A DNA stretch of 32,878 bases from contig JH155026.1 in assembly GCA_000226015.1 (NCBI GenBank), positions 26,114 through 58,991 on the forward strand. The letters run 5' to 3'. Of this stretch, positions 31,494 to 32,878 are shown piece by piece. The position numbers and the translations under genes are program-made. The DNA is from Mnemiopsis leidyi (Eukaryota; Ctenophora; Tentaculata; Lobata; Bolinopsidae). The stretch's first letter is position 1, and each line of letters starts with the position of its first letter. Below the pieces are notes generated by a model. It searched no databases, was not told where the DNA came from, and worked only from the letters and a program-made list of their open reading frames with translations.

Positions 31494-31652
31494 GTTCTAG
31501 AGAAGCTGATGTACGAGTACGATCCTCGTACTCGGACTGACGAGGGAATACTGAGACTCTGCAAGGAGATAAAGGAGAAGTGGAGTGGTACTATGACGCC
31601 GCCCCAACAGTACGGCCTGAATGATGCCTGGAACAAGATTAACCAGGCTGAG
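31494..31652 (+). CDS. CACNB: Cav-beta exon: N-terminal linker (53 codons)
   Basis: The acceptor ttcctgcag|GTT and donor GAG|gtttgt give an exon with phase 0 at both ends. It encodes VLEKLMYEYDPRTRTDEG, a helix-like ILRLCKEIKEKWSG, then TMTPPQQYGLNDAWNKINQAE. Joined to the next exon it runs directly into the SH3 start (QAE-SMKVEFAIRSNV), matching the place where the Q/A/E-rich helix sits before the SH3 domain in other beta subunits. The vertebrate motif that usually occupies this region (SADSYTSRPSDSDVSLEED) is absent, so the gene is either from a divergent lineage or this is a variant N-terminus. The function of this segment is unknown. Confidence 0.85.
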
Positions 31653-31778
31653 GTTTGTTCAGACTGCCGGGAATAATGTACAAAATTTTCTTAATCGTCA
31701 TACCTATAATAACGCCTTTCCACTGTTTTCTAGAGAAAACTGGAGACATTTATCTACAATGACCCAATTAAACCCCAA

Positions 31779-31794
31779 TTAAACCCGGGTTTAA
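31779..31794. repeat. 16-bp perfect palindrome in intron
   Basis: TTAAACCCGGGTTTAA is self-complementary along its whole length, within the 210-bp intron before the SH3 exon. Confidence 0.9.
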
Positions 31795-31862
31795 GGAGTT
31801 TTCCCGTGGCCGGGAATCTGGGCTGAAATTCCGATCTGCTCTTATACAACTATCTTCTCCAG

Positions 31863-31985
31863 TCGATGAAAGTTGAGTTTGCTATCAGATCAAATGTTAC
31901 GTTTAACGGGCTTCATGATGACGATTCTCCTATCCACGGCAAAGCGGTCACTTTCAGAGCGAGGGATTGTCTTCACATCAAAGCG
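31863..31985 (+). CDS. CACNB: Cav-beta exon: SH3 domain, first part (41 codons)
   Basis: The acceptor cttctccag|TCG and donor GCG|gtatga are both phase 0. The product SMKVEFAIRSNVTFNG..., with DDDSPIHGKAVTFRARDCLHIKA, follows the conserved start of the calcium-channel beta SH3 domain. Family landmarks are the AFAVRTNV-like FAIRSNV, the acidic loop then SP.(Q/H)G.AV.F, and the LHIK strand. This is the clearest evidence that the gene encodes a Cav-beta subunit, the cytosolic partner that binds the alpha-1 interaction domain and controls channel trafficking and gating. The cysteine in RDCLHIK replaces the usual phenylalanine (KDFLHIK). Confidence 0.92.
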
Positions 31986-32144
31986 GTATGAAGTTAGCTC
32001 AGAATTTCTTATCGCCTTAATAGAATGCACTTTTCTGTGCATTTTTAATGGAACAGCGCTGAGCGGAAGATAAAAGTTCGAAATTGTACGGGATAATTCC
32101 GTATCATGCCTATATTTGAATATATTTAAACTAGTAAATTTCAG

Positions 32145-32212
32145 CAATTTAACGAGGACTGGTGGATAGGACGGGTGGTCAAGTGCGATGCTCCTATCGG
32201 ATTTGTCCCCAC
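32145..32212 (+). CDS. CACNB: Cav-beta exon: SH3 domain, second part
   Basis: The acceptor aaatttcag|CAA and donor CCCAC|gtatgt (consensus) give 22 codons plus two bases. The product QFNEDWWIGRVVKCDAPIGF plus VP holds the family signature (NNDWWIGRLVKEG..VGFIPSP in vertebrates): the tryptophan pair, IGR and GF(V/I)P. In the raw frame it would run on to a TGA at 32228, but the donor and the fit of the next exon (VPT-PMKLKK) show that reading through is wrong. Together with 31863-31985 it forms the SH3 core, which packs against the guanylate-kinase domain encoded beyond this window. Confidence 0.93.
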
Positions 32213-32244
32213 GTATGTCCTGATAACATGATGAACTCTTTATG

Positions 32245-32480
32245 CCATTTCTGCAATATACCACGTGATTTCTGCAATATACCATGTTATTTCTGCAATA
32301 TACCGTGAGATTTCTGCAGTATACCACGTGATTTCTGCAGTATACCATGTTATTTCTGCAATATACCACGTGATTTCTTATTTCTGCAATATACCATGTT
32401 ATTTCTGCAATATACCATGTTATTTCTGCAATATACCATGTTATTTCTGCAATATACCATGTTATTTCTGCAGTATAAGA
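32245..32480. repeat. 21-bp intronic minisatellite (~11 copies)
   Basis: Units of about 21 bp (TTCTGCAATATACCATGTTAT) fill most of the intron between two SH3 exons. Both strands stay open across it because 21 is a multiple of three, giving repetitive ORFs (YIAEITW on the minus strand) that are artefacts. Three units carry CCACGTGATT in place of CCATGTTATT, so E-boxes occur at 32262, 32325 and 32367. Confidence 0.95.
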
Positions 32481-32543
32481 ATATACCGTAAGATTTCGGA
32501 TAAATTGGAAAACACGTACCGTTTTCAATTGTCCATATTTCAG

Positions 32544-32615
32544 GCCAATGAAGTTGAAGAAACTGGTATCAGAAACACTAAACCAACAAATCAACAACAA
32601 AGACACGAATACCTT
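32544..32615 (+). CDS. CACNB: Cav-beta exon: end of SH3 core / start of HOOK
   Basis: The acceptor ccatatttcag|G supplies the last base of the Thr codon begun at 32212, giving VPT-PMKLKKLVSETLNQQINN, then KDTNT. The donor ACCTT|gtgagt leaves two bases of a codon. PTPMKLKK matches the (I/V)PSPVKLE element that ends the first SH3 part in the family. The Asn/Gln/Lys-rich tail is the start of the variable HOOK region, which in vertebrates is alternatively spliced. The next exon is not in the window. Confidence 0.9.
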
Positions 32616-32878
32616 GTGAGTTAGAGTGAACCTGTACAGCGTTTAATCCTACAATGGTAACGCCGTTCCTTGCAGTTATGCGCTCTGGTAGGGCTGATTT
32701 ACCAGACAAATACTAAATTGCACTTTTATGTGTTAAGATCTTAACACAAGTACAAGTAAAGCAGTAATATATAAAAGTGTGTCAAATATAGATATGTGTT
32801 GTGTTACCCACCCCCTCCCCGGGAAGAAAACACACTTCTTCTGTAGAGATTGTTGTGTAACCCCCACCCTCCCCAGGA
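32616..32878. other. Partial Cav-beta intron, with duplicated C-rich tracts
   Basis: This is intron sequence after the last exon seen. Two similar TGTTGTGT(T)ACCC-plus-CCCTCCCC tracts (32796-32820 and 32851-32878) lie 55 bp apart at the very end. The second is cut by the window edge and could include a splice acceptor (CTCCCCAG|GA), which cannot be judged. Confidence 0.5.

Noticed and set aside
31890-32624. Long ORFs on both strands across the SH3 intron (238 and 119 codons)
   Set aside because: They arise from the 21-bp repeat, whose length is a multiple of three, and overlap the well-supported SH3 exons.

Overview
This is a window from an intron-rich, fairly AT-rich animal nuclear genome. 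Coding exons are short, with GT-AG boundaries, and long non-coding stretches carry minisatellites, foldback repeats and tRNA-derived SINE-like copies. A voltage-gated calcium-channel beta subunit and two Ly6/uPAR three-finger genes make it metazoan. I could not place it more precisely; an invertebrate is likely, because the beta-subunit N-terminus is unlike the vertebrate one.

The firmest multi-exon gene is the 5' half of a CACNB (Cav-beta) gene on the + strand at the right end. Exons 31494-31652, 31863-31985, 32145-32212 and 32544-32615 join in frame and encode a 53-residue linker, the SH3 domain and the start of the HOOK region. The guanylate-kinase half lies beyond the window. A compact first exon (31226-31312) sits just upstream, behind three CACGTG E-boxes. 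Further left on the + strand (2.2, 4.2, 9.1-10.2, 16.9 and 18.7 kb) are more coding-like exons. Five end in a usable donor in phase 0, and one internal exon (18693-18833) is phase 0 at both ends. The simplest reading is one gene spanning more than 30 kb with several alternative first exons, hence several N-termini, spliced into a common body. That linkage is inferred.

Between 18.8 and 31.2 kb, inside the proposed large intron, lies a tandem duplication of about 2.5-2.7 kb per copy. Each copy holds an intact secreted ten-cysteine Ly6-like gene (23510-23941 and 26913-27353). The promoters and 3' flanks are duplicated too, and copy 1 has a 1-kb 15-bp minisatellite in its 3' flank.

The rest is mostly non-coding. 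It contains promoter-like CCAAT/E-box clusters (about 6.2 and 11.05 kb), an RFX X-box-like site (8922-8935), a nested-hairpin foldback element (11344-11512), two SINE-like sequences and an 81-codon coding-like block without a start (4561-4806). No prokaryotic features, rRNA or CRISPR were seen. Most regulatory calls rest on motif reading alone.
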